Below are positions 36,484 through 45,097 of a DNA stretch of 64,000 nucleotides, piece after piece (the stretch's first letter is position 1; every line of letters starts with the position of its first letter). The notes beneath the pieces were generated by a model. It saw only the letters and a list, made by a program, of their open reading frames with translations, was not told the origin of the DNA and made no database searches. Position numbers and translations under genes: made by a program. The stretch covers positions 2,481,501 to 2,545,500 of the forward strand of contig NC_019680.1 in the NCBI RefSeq assembly GCF_000316685.1, written 5' to 3'. This DNA is from Synechococcus sp. PCC 6312. Lineage in GTDB: Bacteria; Cyanobacteriota; Cyanobacteriia; Thermosynechococcales; Thermosynechococcaceae.

Positions 36484-36569
36484 GTCATTTCTGCCAAAAC
36501 TGAGGCATTCAAAACGACCACCCGTGATGGTTTCAAGTATCTTTGTGTTTCATTCCTCAGCGAAATGAC
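36484..36569. repeat. Dispersed inverted-repeat element, copy 2 (most complete)
   Basis: 86 bp with perfect 8-bp ends GTCATTTC / GAAATGAC and an inner inverted pair CTGAGG / CCTCAG. It shares GATGGTTTCAAGTATCTTTG and TTTCATTCCT with copy 3 (52252-52309), and the left end TCATTTCTGCCAAAA with copy 1 (2429-2514). The predicted RNA or DNA hairpin and short ends suggest a miniature mobile element. It is immediately upstream of the pentapeptide gene. Confidence 0.6.
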
Positions 36570-36756
36570 TATCAGGCTGGTCAGAATAAACCCCTCAACA
36601 ATGGCTAAGTATTTGTGCTTAGTTACGTTCTTTGAATGTAAGGGGCCGACATACAAAACTTAATCTTGCTTAATCTTTTCTTAAGCCCTGCCAAGCTCCA
36701 GGCCGGGGTCAAAATCACGGCACAATGAAATCAGTTTCTCCGTCCCTCCTTGCCCT

Positions 36757-38322
36757 ATGTCTCTGGCCCAGCACTATCACGAGCGCACCAAATACGATCC
36801 GGTCACTATTCGGCAACGGGGCAAAGCCTTAGATTTTAGTCAGCAGCCTATTCCCTATAAGGACTACAAATTTGGGCATCTGATTAACCTGAAGCAGCTA
36901 CCCGCAGATTTAGATCCCAACCTAGGTGAGCGTTTATCCCGCTTTTTCTATCTGAGTTATGGCATTACCGCCGCCGTTGCCACCCCTGGAGACCCCTACT
37001 ATTTACGGGCGGCCCCCTCGGCAGGTGGACTCTATCCGGCTGAACTGTATCTGATTGCCCGTCAAGATAGTTGCTTACCCGCTGGACTTTATAACTACCA
37101 GGCCCGCCCCCACGGTTTGATTCACTTCTGGGAAAGTAATGTCTGGTCGGCGTTGCAATCGGCCTGTTTTTGGCATCCGGTTTTAGATCATGTCACGTTG
37201 GCGGTAGTGCTGACGGCGGTGTTCTATCGCTCGGCCTGGCGCTATGAGGATCGGGCTTATCGGCGGATTGGCCTGGATTCGGGTCATTTGCTGGGCAACA
37301 TTGAACTAGCTGCCAACTTGAATGATTTCCGGGCCCATTTGCTAGGGGGGTTTGTGGACTCGGCCTTGAATGATTTGCTTTACTTAGATAGCGATCAAGA
37401 GGCTGTCCTCGTTGTGATTGGTTTGGCGGATCTGCTCAAAGTTTCCGAAAATCTGCCCCACTTACCCACGGTGCTCCCGTCCCCCATCTGTCCCACGATT
37501 CCCAAAATTGCTGATGGGGATTTGCTTCATGAATGTCACCAGGCCAGTCAAATTACGGCAACCGACTTAACCTATATCCCCAAGCCCCAGGCCGACCCCG
37601 ATGGTGTGGTTTTAGATTTATGTACGGGTGTAGCGATCATGCCGCCCCCAGAACCGGAACCTGAGCCAGAGCCGGAACCCACCCCAGATTTATATGATTT
37701 TCCCGGCTTAACTCGCGTTCACTTAGGGGTAGAGCCAATCAACTGGCAACAAAATTGCACTGGCCTGGAAAACACTATTTTACGGCGGCGTTCAACTCGA
37801 GTCTATTCGGGCGGCAGTATCACCCAGGCCCAACTGGCCCAAATTTTGGATTTCGCCTATCACCCCGAACATTATCAACCCCAAGGCCTGGATGAGACCC
37901 CGGATTATTTCTGTTTGAACTTGATTAAAACCTTTGTCGCCGTCTCTGAGGTGAAAGGTCTTGAGGCGGGCTGTTACTATTACGCGCCCCAGGCCAAGGA
38001 ACTCCGCCAAATCCGATTTAAGAATTTCCGCACCGAACTTCATCACCTCAGCTTGGGCCAGGAATTGGGGCGGGATGCAGCGGCGGTGGTCTTTCAAACG
38101 GCGAATTTAGAAGCAGCGATTACAGAATTGGGAGAACGGGCCTATCGCTACTTGCATATGGATGCCGGACATTTGGGCCAACGCCTCAACTTAGCCGCCA
38201 TGCAGTTAAATTTGGGTGCCAGTGGCATTGCCGGATTTTTTGATGATCAGGTGAATGAAGTTCTGGGGATACCCGTGGATGATGCGGTGTTGTATTTAAC
38301 CACTTTGGGAGTGCCGGCCTAG
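36757..38322 (+). CDS. SagB-type oxidoreductase with two nitroreductase domains
   Basis: A 521-aa fusion of two FMN-nitroreductase-like domains (about residues 1-245 and 345-521) joined by a Pro-Glu repeat linker (about 294-310). Domain 1 starts HYHERTKYDPVTI, carries RAAPSAGGLYPAELYL (flavin-binding) and SAWRYEDRAYRRIGLDSGHL. Domain 2 has RRRSTRVYSGG and YRYLHMDAGHLGQRLNLAA. This is the SagB/ThcOx family; SagB oxidises azolines in RiPP clusters, but no cyclodehydratase or precursor is nearby. Stand-alone members are common in cyanobacteria with unknown substrates. An Rrf2 gene begins 2 bp after the stop. Confidence 0.85.
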   Translation: MSLAQHYHERTKYDPVTIRQRGKALDFSQQPIPYKDYKFGHLINLKQLPADLDPNLGERLSRFFYLSYGITAAVATPGDPYYLRAAPSAGGLYPAELYLIARQDSCLPAGLYNYQARPHGLIHFWESNVWSALQSACFWHPVLDHVTLAVVLTAVFYRSAWRYEDRAYRRIGLDSGHLLGNIELAANLNDFRAHLLGGFVDSALNDLLYLDSDQEAVLVVIGLADLLKVSENLPHLPTVLPSPICPTIPKIADGDLLHECHQASQITATDLTYIPKPQADPDGVVLDLCTGVAIMPPPEPEPEPEPEPTPDLYDFPGLTRVHLGVEPINWQQNCTGLENTILRRRSTRVYSGGSITQAQLAQILDFAYHPEHYQPQGLDETPDYFCLNLIKTFVAVSEVKGLEAGCYYYAPQAKELRQIRFKNFRTELHHLSLGQELGRDAAAVVFQTANLEAAITELGERAYRYLHMDAGHLGQRLNLAAMQLNLGASGIAGFFDDQVNEVLGIPVDDAVLYLTTLGVPA

Positions 38323-38324
38323 CC

Positions 38325-38771
38325 ATGAAGTTAACCACCCGTGGCCATTACAGCGTTAAAGCCTTACTGGATCTCAGTTTGCAACCCAACTACGGCCCCG
38401 CTTCGGTGCGGGATATTGCCCAACGCCAGGATTTACCGGCCCCCTATTTAGAAAAACTCCTCATTGAAATGCGGCGAGCAGGGTTAGTTAATTCCCTAAG
38501 GGGTTCCCAAGGTGGCTATCAATTGGCTCAAGCTCCGGGTCAGATTTCTCTGGGGCAAATCCTCCAGGCCGTGGGTGAATCGAGCCAGCCCTTATTCTTA
38601 GACGATACTCCCCCAGATTTAGCCGCTGCCGATTGGGTCACCGTTAGCCTTTGGAAACGCCTCCATCAAAAGTTAAGGGATGCCCTGTTTAATATTTCCC
38701 TTGAAGATTTATATTACGATGCCCGCAGTTGGCAAGCGGCCCAAGGGGAAAGTGCCAGTTTTGTGGTTTAA
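38325..38771 (+). CDS. Rrf2 family transcriptional regulator without cysteines
   Basis: A 148-aa Rrf2-type winged-helix protein: MKLTTRGHYSVKALLDL, DIAQRQDLPAPYLEKLL, and the recognition region GSQGGYQLAQAP. Members such as IscR, NsrR and RsrR bind Fe-S clusters through three Cys in the C-terminal half; this protein has no Cys at all, so it cannot sense in that way. It is coupled to the SagB-type oxidoreductase gene, suggesting joint expression and possibly autoregulation. Confidence 0.9.
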   Translation: MKLTTRGHYSVKALLDLSLQPNYGPASVRDIAQRQDLPAPYLEKLLIEMRRAGLVNSLRGSQGGYQLAQAPGQISLGQILQAVGESSQPLFLDDTPPDLAAADWVTVSLWKRLHQKLRDALFNISLEDLYYDARSWQAAQGESASFVV

Positions 38772-39016
38772 GGTTTGAGTGACCCCAGCATTTTCAATTT
38801 CAATCAGTACATTGACTTCAAGCCAACCCCAACGCGCCAAGATGAGTCGCCGATTTGAGTATCCCAGCTTGGGCAAAAATCACCCCAGTTGAGCCATGAT
38901 CCAGAGCACAACTATTAGCACTGTAGGGTAGGACAAAAAGAAATTTTGATCATTTCAGAACAGCCTTTGTAATGCTGGAACTTCCATCCTGGGATGAGTT
39001 TGGAGGATGTTCACAG

Positions 39017-39625
39017 TCACCCGCTATCACCTGGGAAGGTTTCTAGCCTAGCCTCAATTGTGGATTGAATTGGCCCCCAATGCTCTAGTGGCCAGTAACA
39101 AAAAGCAGCCCGCCCCAATAGGGAATTTTCTGGAAGAAACCCCCAAACATGGGAATCATTACTGTTATTGCGGTTATCCCCCATGACAAACAAGCTATGC
39201 TCAGGCACTCGCACTGGCGGAAGTTCATAGTTGGGTGGTTCAGCAATATACGGCTCAGGTAAAGGTAAGCCATCCACATAAACCCTGCCTTGATGAACTT
39301 GTACAACTTGTCCAGGCAGGCCAATCACTCGCTTAATAAAGGCTTGATCGGGTTTATAGCCAAAGGCTTGGAGGTAGGGCGGTGGCTGAAATACGACAAT
39401 ATCACCAGCTTTGGGAGAACGCTGATAGTAGGAAATCTTCTCGACCACAATTCGATCTCCAGGCCAGAGGGTCGGTTCCATAGACTCAGAAGGAATATAA
39501 CGGGACTCTGCGACCCAAAACCGTAAGAGTAGGGCTAACCCCAAAGCAATCAAAATCAAAAGCAAATTTCCTTTTTGGGCCTGCCAGAGCCGTGGCCAGA
39601 GAGAAGAGGAGTTGTGAGAAGTCAT
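39017..39625 (-). CDS. lepB: Signal peptidase I
   Basis: A 202-aa membrane protease that cleaves signal peptides on the periplasmic/lumenal side. One N-terminal membrane helix (residues ~18-38), then the catalytic Ser in ESRYIPSESMEPTL, the catalytic Lys in FIKRVIGLPG, and box E VMGDNRNNSNDSHVWGFL. Start at ATG 39625; an in-frame TTG is at 39658. Order with the ExoD-like gene suggests a two-gene unit. Confidence 0.95.
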   Translation of the reverse strand: MTSHNSSSLWPRLWQAQKGNLLLILIALGLALLLRFWVAESRYIPSESMEPTLWPGDRIVVEKISYYQRSPKAGDIVVFQPPPYLQAFGYKPDQAFIKRVIGLPGQVVQVHQGRVYVDGLPLPEPYIAEPPNYELPPVRVPEHSLFVMGDNRNNSNDSHVWGFLPENSLLGRAAFCYWPLEHWGPIQSTIEARLETFPGDSG

Positions 39626-39662
39626 GGGCAATAGGAGGAGGGGCAATTTAAATGTCAAATGA

Positions 39663-40301
39663 TCACTGGAATAAGCTTTTTAAGCCTTCTTTGAGTGTGT
39701 CATAAAGGCTTGTCCCGCCCCAAACCAAAGCGGCAATGATTGAGGTGGATAAGATAGCGCCCATCAGACAAAGCACCAGGCCCCCCAAGCAAATGACCCC
39801 ATCATCATCCAGTAAGCCGAAGCCAACGACAAAAATGCCCATCGCGGGTAGGGTATTCGTGCCAGGAATGGGAATCATCATGGAAATGGCCATCAACGCA
39901 ATCGCCATCCCCAAAATCACCCGGCCTGGCGTACTGGTACAGATGGGTAATAGGCGCGGCCGGGAAATAGCTTCAATCCGCTTCAGCCAAGGAATCCCCG
40001 CTTTAATCACTCCTTGGGCCTGGGGCAAGGGAATTTGGTAGTGCATGATTTTATTGGGAAGCCACGGTGTCGTTTTCCCGGCAATCAGTTGCAGTGCGAG
40101 TAAAAATAGGGCCACTCCAAAGGGGGTTGAATAACCAGGGGCCGGAATTGGCAATGCCGAGGGGAGGGAGAGAATCACCAATAAAAAACCAAAGATGCGT
40201 TCTCCGGCCTGGTCAAGAAGGGCGGCTAGGCTGACGGTTTCCATCTCCGGGGGAGGAGACTCGATAAAATAACGATGCAGGTCTTGGGAGAGTTTGGCCA
40301 T
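39663..40301 (-). CDS. ExoD family exopolysaccharide synthesis protein
   Basis: A 212-aa membrane protein. The N-terminal amphipathic region (SLAALLDQAGERIFGFLLV) and PSALPIPAPGYSTPFGV are ExoD family hallmarks; PWLPNKIM and four to five hydrophobic helices follow. ExoD affects exopolysaccharide and alkaline tolerance in rhizobia; the molecular function is unknown. Upstream of lepB on the same strand. Confidence 0.85.
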   Translation of the reverse strand: MAKLSQDLHRYFIESPPPEMETVSLAALLDQAGERIFGFLLVILSLPSALPIPAPGYSTPFGVALFLLALQLIAGKTTPWLPNKIMHYQIPLPQAQGVIKAGIPWLKRIEAISRPRLLPICTSTPGRVILGMAIALMAISMMIPIPGTNTLPAMGIFVVGFGLLDDDGVICLGGLVLCLMGAILSTSIIAALVWGGTSLYDTLKEGLKSLFQ

Positions 40302-40369
40302 GGTGGGGACAGAAATTAAGCGCGATGTTTAGCTTACCAGGCCTGTCAGTGGATTAATCGGAGTTTGTC

Positions 40370-41560
40370 ATGCTGTACCGCCGTTTTGGCCGCACCAACT
40401 TAGCTATGCCTGTTTTTTCCTGTGGGGGAATGCGTTATCAATACAAATGGCAAGATGCACCCCTGACAGAGATTCCTACAGATAATCAAAATAATCTAGA
40501 AGCGACCATTCACCAGGCCCTCGATTTGGGCATTAACCACATTGAAACCGCGCGGGGTTATGGAACATCCGAACTCCAACTTGGGCAAATCCTCCCCAAT
40601 ATTCCCCGCAAGAAATTGATTGTCCAGACCAAAGTCTCCCCTTGTCCCAACCCCAGTGAATTTCGGCAAACCCTTGAGCAGTCCCTTGGCAACCTGAACT
40701 TAGACTATGTGGATCTGTTGGGGATTCATGGGATCAATAACGCCGAATTATTGGAGCAAACCCTCCGGCCTGGGGGCTGTTTGGATGTGGCGCGCGAGTT
40801 TCAAGCCCAAGGACGGGTGCGGTTTATTGGTTTTTCGACCCACGGCCCCCTAGATCTGATTCTGTCAGCCGTTGAATCCGGCCAATTTGACTACATTAAC
40901 CTCCACTGGTACTACATTAATCAGACCAACTGGCCCGCCATTCTCGCAGCCCAAAAACAGGATATGGGGGTCTTTATTATCAGCCCAACCAACAAAGGGG
41001 GAATGCTGAATCAACCACCCGCCCGCCTTGTGGAGCTTTGCCAACCCCTAAGTCCCATGGTCTTTAATGATCTGTTTTGTCTGAGTCATCCCGAAGTCCA
41101 TACCCTGAGTATCGGTGCTGCCCGGCCAGAAGATTTTCCGGAACATTTGCAAGCTTTAGAGTTGTTGCCCCAGGCCGATGAACTGTTACCACCCATCCTC
41201 AACCGCTTAAACCAGGCCCTGATTGATACCCTTGGCCAAGACTGGTGTGATACCTGGGCACAAGGCCTACCAAACTATAGAAAGACTCCTGGACAAATTA
41301 ATATTCAGATGATCCTCTGGTTGCGGAACCTGGCATTGGCCTGGGGACTGGTGGATTATGCCCAGATGCGCTACAACCTGCTGGGGAATGGTAGTCATTG
41401 GTTTCCGGGTGAACAAGCCAAAGACCTAGACAGGCGCAATCTTCAGCAACTCCAACAATGCCTCCAGAACAGTCCCCATCAAGCCATCATTCCTCAGTTA
41501 CTCCTAGAAACCCATCAACTCCTGGGCGGGGCGGCCCAAAAACGCTTATCCCAAAGTTAA
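40370..41560 (+). CDS. Aldo/keto reductase of the ferredoxin-fused type with degenerate iron-sulfur domain
   Basis: A 396-aa protein with an N-terminal TIM-barrel aldo/keto reductase. Tetrad residues are seen in DLGINHIETARGYGTSE (Asp, Tyr), VQTKVSP (Lys) and DLLGIHGI (His). The C-terminal ~110 residues align by shape with the 4Fe-4S helical domain of this subfamily (MILWLRNLALAWGLVDYAQM, HWFPGEQA), but the CxxCxxCxxxCP sets are gone: only isolated Cys remain in DWCDTW and QQCLQN. It therefore probably lacks clusters. Substrate unknown. Confidence 0.85.
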   Translation: MLYRRFGRTNLAMPVFSCGGMRYQYKWQDAPLTEIPTDNQNNLEATIHQALDLGINHIETARGYGTSELQLGQILPNIPRKKLIVQTKVSPCPNPSEFRQTLEQSLGNLNLDYVDLLGIHGINNAELLEQTLRPGGCLDVAREFQAQGRVRFIGFSTHGPLDLILSAVESGQFDYINLHWYYINQTNWPAILAAQKQDMGVFIISPTNKGGMLNQPPARLVELCQPLSPMVFNDLFCLSHPEVHTLSIGAARPEDFPEHLQALELLPQADELLPPILNRLNQALIDTLGQDWCDTWAQGLPNYRKTPGQINIQMILWLRNLALAWGLVDYAQMRYNLLGNGSHWFPGEQAKDLDRRNLQQLQQCLQNSPHQAIIPQLLLETHQLLGGAAQKRLSQS

Positions 41561-41686
41561 AGGAACGTATTGTTAGATCCAGAACAGTGCGAAAATTATC
41601 GGTTAACTGAATCCCGGCTCATCTTGAATAGTCTAGGCTGAATTGTTCGTCTTTCTGCCATGTAGCGTTATACCTGGGAGTCTTGT

Positions 41687-42376
41687 ATGATTGCGCCTCA
41701 ACCTAGTGATAGTGATCCATTTTGGGAAAATCAATATGCAAGACTACTAATTGGGCTAGTTTCTCTCATGCTGATTCCCACCCTTTTTTCAGCGCATTGG
41801 ACATCATTAGTTTCCTTCAGTTTAGAAACATTGGTAATTGTGCTGATCTTGCAGATTTTACGAGCTCGGCGATCAAGATTTTATACTTACTTAGTCGTCA
41901 GTTTAGCTATCTTTGCCTTAGAACTATTGGACTATTTTTCTAACAATGTTCAACAAGCTATTGGCATCGTGATTGACTTATTGACAGGAGTAGTTCATTT
42001 AACCTTTAGCTTCATGGTCATTCAAGTCATTCTCAAGAAAATATTTTCGCAGCAATCTGTAACGAGAGACTCAATTTTAGGCGGGGTCAGTGTCTATTTA
42101 CTGCTGGGATTTAGCTGGTCATTTGCCTATCGGATGCTTTACAACCTGGATAGTAGCAGTTTTAACTTGAGTAAAGGGGTAGATATTTCCTGGGAACTTG
42201 GATATTTCAGTTTTGTCACGCTAACAACGGTGGGGTATGGGGATGTTACGCCTGCCAGTGGGGTCACTATGGCCTTATCCATTCTTGAGGCATTAACAGG
42301 GCAAATGTATCCAGCGATTATTATTTCCTGCTTAATTAGTCAATTTCTAAATTCCCGGCCCGCAGGGCGCCCCTAA
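41687..42376 (+). CDS. Two-pore-domain-like voltage-independent K+ channel
   Basis: A 229-aa membrane protein with about four to six hydrophobic helices. The selectivity filter TVGYGD is residues 181-186, preceded by the pore helix and followed by the final transmembrane helix (ALSILEALTGQMYPAIII). No regulatory RCK or cyclic-nucleotide domain is attached. It forms a tetrameric potassium channel by family knowledge. Confidence 0.9.
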   Translation: MIAPQPSDSDPFWENQYARLLIGLVSLMLIPTLFSAHWTSLVSFSLETLVIVLILQILRARRSRFYTYLVVSLAIFALELLDYFSNNVQQAIGIVIDLLTGVVHLTFSFMVIQVILKKIFSQQSVTRDSILGGVSVYLLLGFSWSFAYRMLYNLDSSSFNLSKGVDISWELGYFSFVTLTTVGYGDVTPASGVTMALSILEALTGQMYPAIIISCLISQFLNSRPAGRP

Positions 42377-42470
42377 GCCAGCCACCAAAACTTAAATTCT
42401 TCATTCCCAATCATGCTATACAATACCGTTGAGAGAACTCGGTCATGATGCAATTCGGCAAAGGCCAGCA

Positions 42471-42830
42471 ATGAAGTATTTTTTCTTATCTGAAGGCTGG
42501 GAAGTCGGCCGGGTTTGGGAACCTGGGGGTATTTGGAGTCTAGCAGTCTGGAGACGAGAACCGATTATTGAGCAAACGACCTTAGTTGTCCTTGAGCAAG
42601 AAGAACGTCTTTGCCTGTACCAAGTTGAGGACGCAGTTTTGATGGTGGAAGTTAAGCCCGGCCCCAATCTTATCCATCATTCTGGGCAACAGGGAATTGG
42701 CCAGGTTGTCCTCAAACGATTAATGACTGCCGAGCAAGTTCTGAGCTACTTAGTCTCTAATGGTAGTGTCCACAGGATTGAGCGTCTTTCCCCACCCCAA
42801 AACCCGTCAGAAGTTTCTTTAGTCAGTTAA
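42471..42830 (+). CDS. Hypothetical protein
   Basis: A 119-aa soluble protein beginning MKYFFLSEGWEVGRVWEPGG, largely beta-type (EQTTLVVLEQEERLCLYQVED). No recognised motif. The ATG at 42471 has AAAGG six bases upstream; a TTG at 42429 is in frame. Its 3' end overlaps the convergent CYTH gene by 12 bases. Confidence 0.6.
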   Translation: MKYFFLSEGWEVGRVWEPGGIWSLAVWRREPIIEQTTLVVLEQEERLCLYQVEDAVLMVEVKPGPNLIHHSGQQGIGQVVLKRLMTAEQVLSYLVSNGSVHRIERLSPPQNPSEVSLVS

Positions 42831-43322
42831 TGGATTAACGTCGATCCTGTGAGATGCCCACTCCTGGTAGGGATGCTGATTAAGGTAAGCATTAAAGTAG
42901 CGATGATCCTGACTCACTTCCCGGCCAATCCAATCTGGAATTACCAACGCTTGCTCTGGATGGCTTAATTCGACTTCTGCTAGGATCAGGCCTTGGTTTT
43001 CACCCCAAAACTCATCCACTTCCCACACCAAAGGGGCCTGTTCAATCCGATAACGGGTTTTCTTAATCAAGGGCTGATAACAAAGATGCTTGAGTAATTC
43101 CCAGGCCTCATCCACCGGAATCTGATACTCATACTCCCGCCGACTAATCCCTGTTGTTGCGGATTTGATCGTTAAAAAGCCCTGATCTCCAGCCACCCGT
43201 ACCCGCACAGACCGCCCCACTTCCCGCGTCAAATATCCCTGAGCATAGGACACACCTGTTTCTGCTATCTTGCGCCAGGCCTGACCTTGGACTAAAAATT
43301 TCCGTTCAATCTCTAGCCCCAT
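42819..43322 (-). CDS. CYTH domain protein (triphosphate tunnel metalloenzyme)
   Basis: A 167-aa CYTH protein. The diagnostic EIERKF (ExExK) is at residues 4-9, followed by alternating charged strands (RSVRVRVAGDQGFLTIK, YEYQIP, KKTRYRI, WEVDEFWGENQGLILAEVEL) that build the tunnel. The bacterial relatives hydrolyse tripolyphosphate or organic triphosphates. ATG 43322 is the chosen start. Confidence 0.9.
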   Translation of the reverse strand: MGLEIERKFLVQGQAWRKIAETGVSYAQGYLTREVGRSVRVRVAGDQGFLTIKSATTGISRREYEYQIPVDEAWELLKHLCYQPLIKKTRYRIEQAPLVWEVDEFWGENQGLILAEVELSHPEQALVIPDWIGREVSQDHRYFNAYLNQHPYQEWASHRIDVNPLTD

Positions 43323-43358
43323 ACCTGAACCTAAATGCAATGGACTAATAGGAAAGGA

Positions 43359-43697
43359 TTAGCTCTCCAGAGAAGCAGACGTTGTACTGGGTAATAGCCG
43401 TTGTTCTTCTAATGCCGCCTTATACCGCTCCAGATCTTCCTCTAGGTTGGCAATCTGCTCTTCTCGATTTCCCATTTCTCGGCGAACTGTAATAATCCGC
43501 TGTACCTGTGTCCAAACACTAAACACCCAGGCCATCACTGCCCCAAAACCAACTGCAACAATCAACTCAATGCACAAGGGGGCCTGGATACTAATGCCTT
43601 CTACCAACTTGATAGACACGGGTTGGGTATTTTGAATACTAAATAAAACCAATGCCAAGGCAATGACAAAAATCATGAAGAAGTTAACTTGGCGCAT
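43359..43697 (-). CDS. LapA domain (DUF1049) membrane protein
   Basis: A 112-aa protein with two membrane helices (residues ~5-22 and ~40-60) containing the LapA pattern FSIQNTQPVSIKLV, then a coiled-coil tail (REEQIANLEEDLERYKAAL). Related E. coli LapA assists lipopolysaccharide assembly control; the cyanobacterial role is unknown. A strong AGGAGGA precedes the ATG. Confidence 0.85.
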   Translation of the reverse strand: MRQVNFFMIFVIALALVLFSIQNTQPVSIKLVEGISIQAPLCIELIVAVGFGAVMAWVFSVWTQVQRIITVRREMGNREEQIANLEEDLERYKAALEEQRLLPSTTSASLES

Positions 43698-43780
43698 GGA
43701 TTCCTCCTAGTTCTTGCCCATTCTAATCTACACTAATTAGTCCCTATTCCTACAGCCTAACCCAGAAAAATTTTCCACCC

Positions 43781-43822
43781 CAAAAAAACAGAAAATCCCT
43801 CACCCAACAACAGGCAAGGGAT
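43781..43822 (-). terminator. Probable intrinsic terminator after psaI
   Basis: Read on the minus strand: stem ATCCCT...AGGGAT with a GC-rich inner part (TTGCC/GGGTGA), followed within a few bases by a T-run of seven. It lies about 90 bases after the psaI stop and ahead of the LapA-domain gene, so it should end the psaL-psaI transcript. Confidence 0.6.
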
Positions 43823-43912
43823 CAATAAACAAAACTCTAACAAATCGGCTTTATCCAGATTCCTTAGGACTAAGCCAATCATCCAAGATTCAGGATTAAA
43901 ACCCGGTTAAAC

Positions 43913-44029
43913 CTAGGCATCCTGCTCAATATAAAGAAACAACAACCCCATCACAACTACGGGCATTAACCAGCAGACAACTGGAATAAAAATCCAAGGT
44001 AAAAACGAAGCCGCGTAATCACCACTCAT
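43913..44029 (-). CDS. psaI: Photosystem I reaction centre subunit VIII (PsaI)
   Basis: A 38-aa single-pass membrane protein too short for routine ORF calling. Its translation begins [20 protein letters not shown] and ends LYIEQDA; that pattern, with one hydrophobic helix containing the W-(I/L)-x-I-P-x-V motif, is PsaI. It lies 37 bp after the psaL stop on the same strand. PsaI stabilises PsaL and the trimeric photosystem I core in the thylakoid. Confidence 0.93.
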   Translation of the reverse strand: MSGDYAASFLPWIFIPVVCWLMPVVVMGLLFLYIEQDA

Positions 44030-44066
44030 GGGTTAATCTCCTTATCTTTTGTGAATAAACAGTAAA

Positions 44067-44528
44067 CTAGTTGAAGAATCCCGTCATGATCCCGTCAACG
44101 ACCGAGAAGTTTTCCAACAAGAAAAAGGCAACGAAGGCACCGCCCATTGCGCCAACAAAAAAGCCAGCAGTTAACTGACTCCACCCTTCACTGGATTTCA
44201 GAGCATCGGAGGATGGTTTTTGAAACGAAGCCAGGCCATAGGCCGCCATACAAGCCGTTGCCAGAAGGATCAAGGCAATGCCAGAGATCAAACCGCCTAA
44301 ATTGGCTACATCCGAATCCCGTAAGGGGCCAAGTTTTACCCAAGGGCCAATTAAGAAATAACCGTGCGCCATTCCCACTTCCAAACCGCGCAAAATGGGC
44401 GACAGGCCTGGACGATAGATGGGCAAATTGCCAATAAACGTTTTGGTAAAGCTGGAATCCGAAATGGGTGTGGATAAATGCCCCGCAAAGGGATCCCCCC
44501 CATAAGGCTTAACTAATTCTTCGGCCAT
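44067..44528 (-). CDS. psaL: Photosystem I reaction centre subunit XI (PsaL)
   Basis: A 153-aa thylakoid protein that mediates photosystem I trimerisation. The N-terminal region (VKPYGGDPFAGHLSTPIS) and IYRPGLSPILRGLEVGMAHGYF are family signatures, with two to three membrane helices. A GAGGAAA ribosome site precedes the ATG by about eight bases. Promoter-like sequence TAGAAT lies upstream within 44529-44620; no regulatory box is certain. First gene of psaL-psaI. Confidence 0.96.
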   Translation of the reverse strand: MAEELVKPYGGDPFAGHLSTPISDSSFTKTFIGNLPIYRPGLSPILRGLEVGMAHGYFLIGPWVKLGPLRDSDVANLGGLISGIALILLATACMAAYGLASFQKPSSDALKSSEGWSQLTAGFFVGAMGGAFVAFFLLENFSVVDGIMTGFFN

Positions 44529-44770
44529 AGTTATTATTTCCTCAGACGGTCAAAGCCTCTGCAATTGGGCAAAGGTCTCAAGGAGATATTCTAGGGAAGT
44601 TAGGGTTAGGCTAGGCGATCTCGATACCATCTCTTCAAGAAACTTCATTATTTGTAATCTCCACTGCCCCTCTTTCGCCCCCTTGGAGACCCCCACGACC
44701 CGACCAGAAAAGAGACAATAAAAATTACCTTAAAGATTCCTGACTTGCGCCCCATTGCCCCTGCTTGCCT

Positions 44771-44995
44771 ATGTCTCCCCACTCCCCAAAATCTCCTGGC
44801 CAGATCATCAACCTTGCCGAATTTCTGACTGCGGCCCAGGCCAGCCCAACTGTCTCAGCCCCCCTCCTACCTCCCCCCCTGACTCGTCCCTATCGTTTTG
44901 AAGATATTGGCTGGAAACCCCTAGTTAACTACATCCCCACTCCCCAAAAGTCCCTAGCAGCCACCACAGAAACCGATCTAGATTGGCTAGACTAA
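44771..44995 (+). CDS. Small hypothetical protein between psaL and secA
   Basis: A 74-aa Pro/Ser-rich protein. N-terminal ~40 residues are low complexity; the conserved-looking end is YRFEDIGWKPLVNYIP followed by an acidic Trp-containing tail (TDLDWLD). No membrane segment. Translation could begin at TTG 44765. Transcribed toward secA, 102 bp away. The existence as a gene is plausible but unproven. Confidence 0.45.
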   Translation: MSPHSPKSPGQIINLAEFLTAAQASPTVSAPLLPPPLTRPYRFEDIGWKPLVNYIPTPQKSLAATTETDLDWLD

Positions 44996-45097
44996 CTGGC
45001 CCATCCCCATCAACTCATCCCTAGAAACATCCAGGCCCCGCCCTAGAGCAAACCACTGTAGGATTAAAAGGAGTCGCATTGTTGTCATGTCTAAGCC

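Noticed and set aside
36474-36656. A 60-codon minus-strand frame
   Set aside because: It runs through the dispersed inverted-repeat element; there is no ribosome site and no family resemblance.
36757-38771. RiPP (thiazole/oxazole peptide) biosynthesis cluster
   Set aside because: Only the SagB-like oxidoreductase is present; there is no YcaO or E1-like cyclodehydratase and no precursor peptide nearby.
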